5,984 bases of DNA from Burkholderiaceae bacterium. GTDB taxonomy: Bacteria; Pseudomonadota; Gammaproteobacteria; Burkholderiales; Burkholderiaceae. Location: contig JAGOEY010000118.1 in the NCBI GenBank assembly GCA_017997515.1, positions 1-5,984 on the forward strand, given 5' to 3'. A program made the translations under genes and the position numbers. This document shows, one piece after another, positions 5,378 through 5,984 of the stretch; the first letter of the stretch is position 1; each line of letters begins with the position of its first letter. The notes beneath the pieces were generated by a model, which was not told the DNA's origin, searched no databases, and saw nothing but the letters and a program-made list of their open reading frames with translations.

Positions 5378-5984
5378 ATGAGCAACCAGCAATCCACCAT
5401 CATCTACACCCTGACCGACGAAGCACCGCGTCTCGCCACGAGCGCCTTTTTGCCCGTCGTCAGCACGTTCACAGCTCCGGCTGGTATCCATATCGCCACC
5501 AGCGATATTTCGGTGGCGGGCCGTGTTCTGGGCTCGTTTCCTGAATACCTGAGCGAAGCACAACGCGCGCCAGACAACCTGGCCGAACTGGGCAAGCTGA
5601 CGCTTAAAGCCGAAGCCAACATCATCAAGCTGCCCAACATCAGCGCCTCCGTCGGCCAGCTGATGCTGTGTATCAAGGAGCTGCAGGCCAAGGGTTACCC
5701 CATTCCTGACTACCCAGAGAACCCACAGACCGACGCAGAAAAAGACATCCGCGCGCGCTACAACAAGTGCACTGGCTCTGCTGTGAACCCCGTGCTGCGT
5801 GAAGGCAACTCCGACCGCCGCGCCCCTGCCGCCGTCAAGAACTACGCCCGCAAGAATCCACACAGCATGGCCGAGTGGAGCCAGGCCTCGCGCTCACACG
5901 TGTCGCACATGCACGCCGGCGACTTCTACCACGGCGAAAAGTCCATCACGCTGGACAAGGCCCGCGACGTGAAGATGGAGCTGA
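5378..5984 (+). CDS. icd: NADP-dependent isocitrate dehydrogenase, monomeric type, N-terminal part
   Basis: The enzyme oxidatively decarboxylates isocitrate to 2-oxoglutarate with NADP+ in the TCA cycle. The first 202 codons of a protein of about 740 residues are present; the frame is still open at the window end. The start [21 protein letters not shown] is typical of the monomeric (IDH-II) family and unlike dimeric Icd. Further family blocks are [15 protein letters not shown] (77-91), [16 protein letters not shown] (99-114) and [19 protein letters not shown] (130-148). The last holds the serine and arginines (S134, R141, R147) that correspond, by my recollection of the Azotobacter vinelandii structure, to substrate-binding S132, R139 and R145. 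[13 protein letters not shown] (177-189) is also a family segment. ATG 5378 is the natural family start, though its Shine-Dalgarno is poor. The gene is monocistronic as far as seen, insulated from sodB by the terminator. Confidence 0.95.
   Translation, partial: MSNQQSTIIYTLTDEAPRLATSAFLPVVSTFTAPAGIHIATSDISVAGRVLGSFPEYLSEAQRAPDNLAELGKLTLKAEANIIKLPNISASVGQLMLCIKELQAKGYPIPDYPENPQTDAEKDIRARYNKCTGSAVNPVLREGNSDRRAPAAVKNYARKNPHSMAEWSQASRSHVSHMHAGDFYHGEKSITLDKARDVKMEL

Noticed and set aside
5303..5863. A 186-codon open frame on the minus strand opposite icd.
   Set aside because: It lies antisense to a clearly conserved isocitrate dehydrogenase and has no family resemblance; long shadow frames are expected in GC-rich DNA.
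1..5984. A new defence system, prophage, integron or CRISPR locus.
   Set aside because: Every substantial coding region is a recognisable core gene, with no integrase, transposase, repeat-spacer array or unknown gene cluster.

Overview
The window looks like ordinary chromosomal core sequence from a betaproteobacterium. Burkholderiales, and most likely Comamonadaceae (Rhodoferax/Polaromonas/Acidovorax-like), is the best guess. The basis is high GC, the order exbB-exbD-lpxK-ycaR-like-kdsB divergent from xseA-sodB, a monomeric NADP-isocitrate dehydrogenase, and protein sequences that read as Comamonadaceae homologues. The taxonomic call rests on recall and inference, not on a search.

Left half (1-2742, all on the minus strand): a tightly packed, probably single transcription unit running exbB > exbD > lpxK > Trm112-family gene > kdsB. 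Its junctions are a 4-base overlap, a 1-base gap, a 1-base overlap and a 4-base overlap. lpxK phosphorylates the lipid A precursor and kdsB activates Kdo, so the distal part serves the lipid A/Kdo core of lipopolysaccharide. The Trm112-like protein (E. coli YcaR position) sits between them, as in many proteobacteria. The proximal pair encodes a proton-channel motor of the ExbB/ExbD (TolQ/TolR) type. kdsB runs off the left edge of the window.

Middle (2743-3160): a divergent intergenic region of about 420 bases with unusual structure. It holds a C5A4 tandem repeat, a perfect DnaA box followed by two near-boxes with 11-12 base phasing, an 8-bp perfect inverted repeat, a 10-bp perfect palindrome, and a possible 13-codon leader ORF that overlaps the xseA start.

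Right half (3133-5984, plus strand): xseA (exonuclease VII large subunit), then sodB (iron superoxide dismutase) 59 bases downstream. A strong intrinsic terminator and an AT-rich leader follow, and then the 5' third of a monomeric isocitrate dehydrogenase gene that leaves the window open. Within xseA, about 68 bases (3742-3809) form an AT-richer, imperfectly palindromic block with rare codons. It looks like a dispersed repeat inserted in frame, and it is the most interesting observation here.

I found no mobile-element genes, CRISPR array, tRNA/rRNA, defence system or convincing new multigene system. The points worth following up are small: the in-frame repeat, the DnaA-box cluster and the leader structures.
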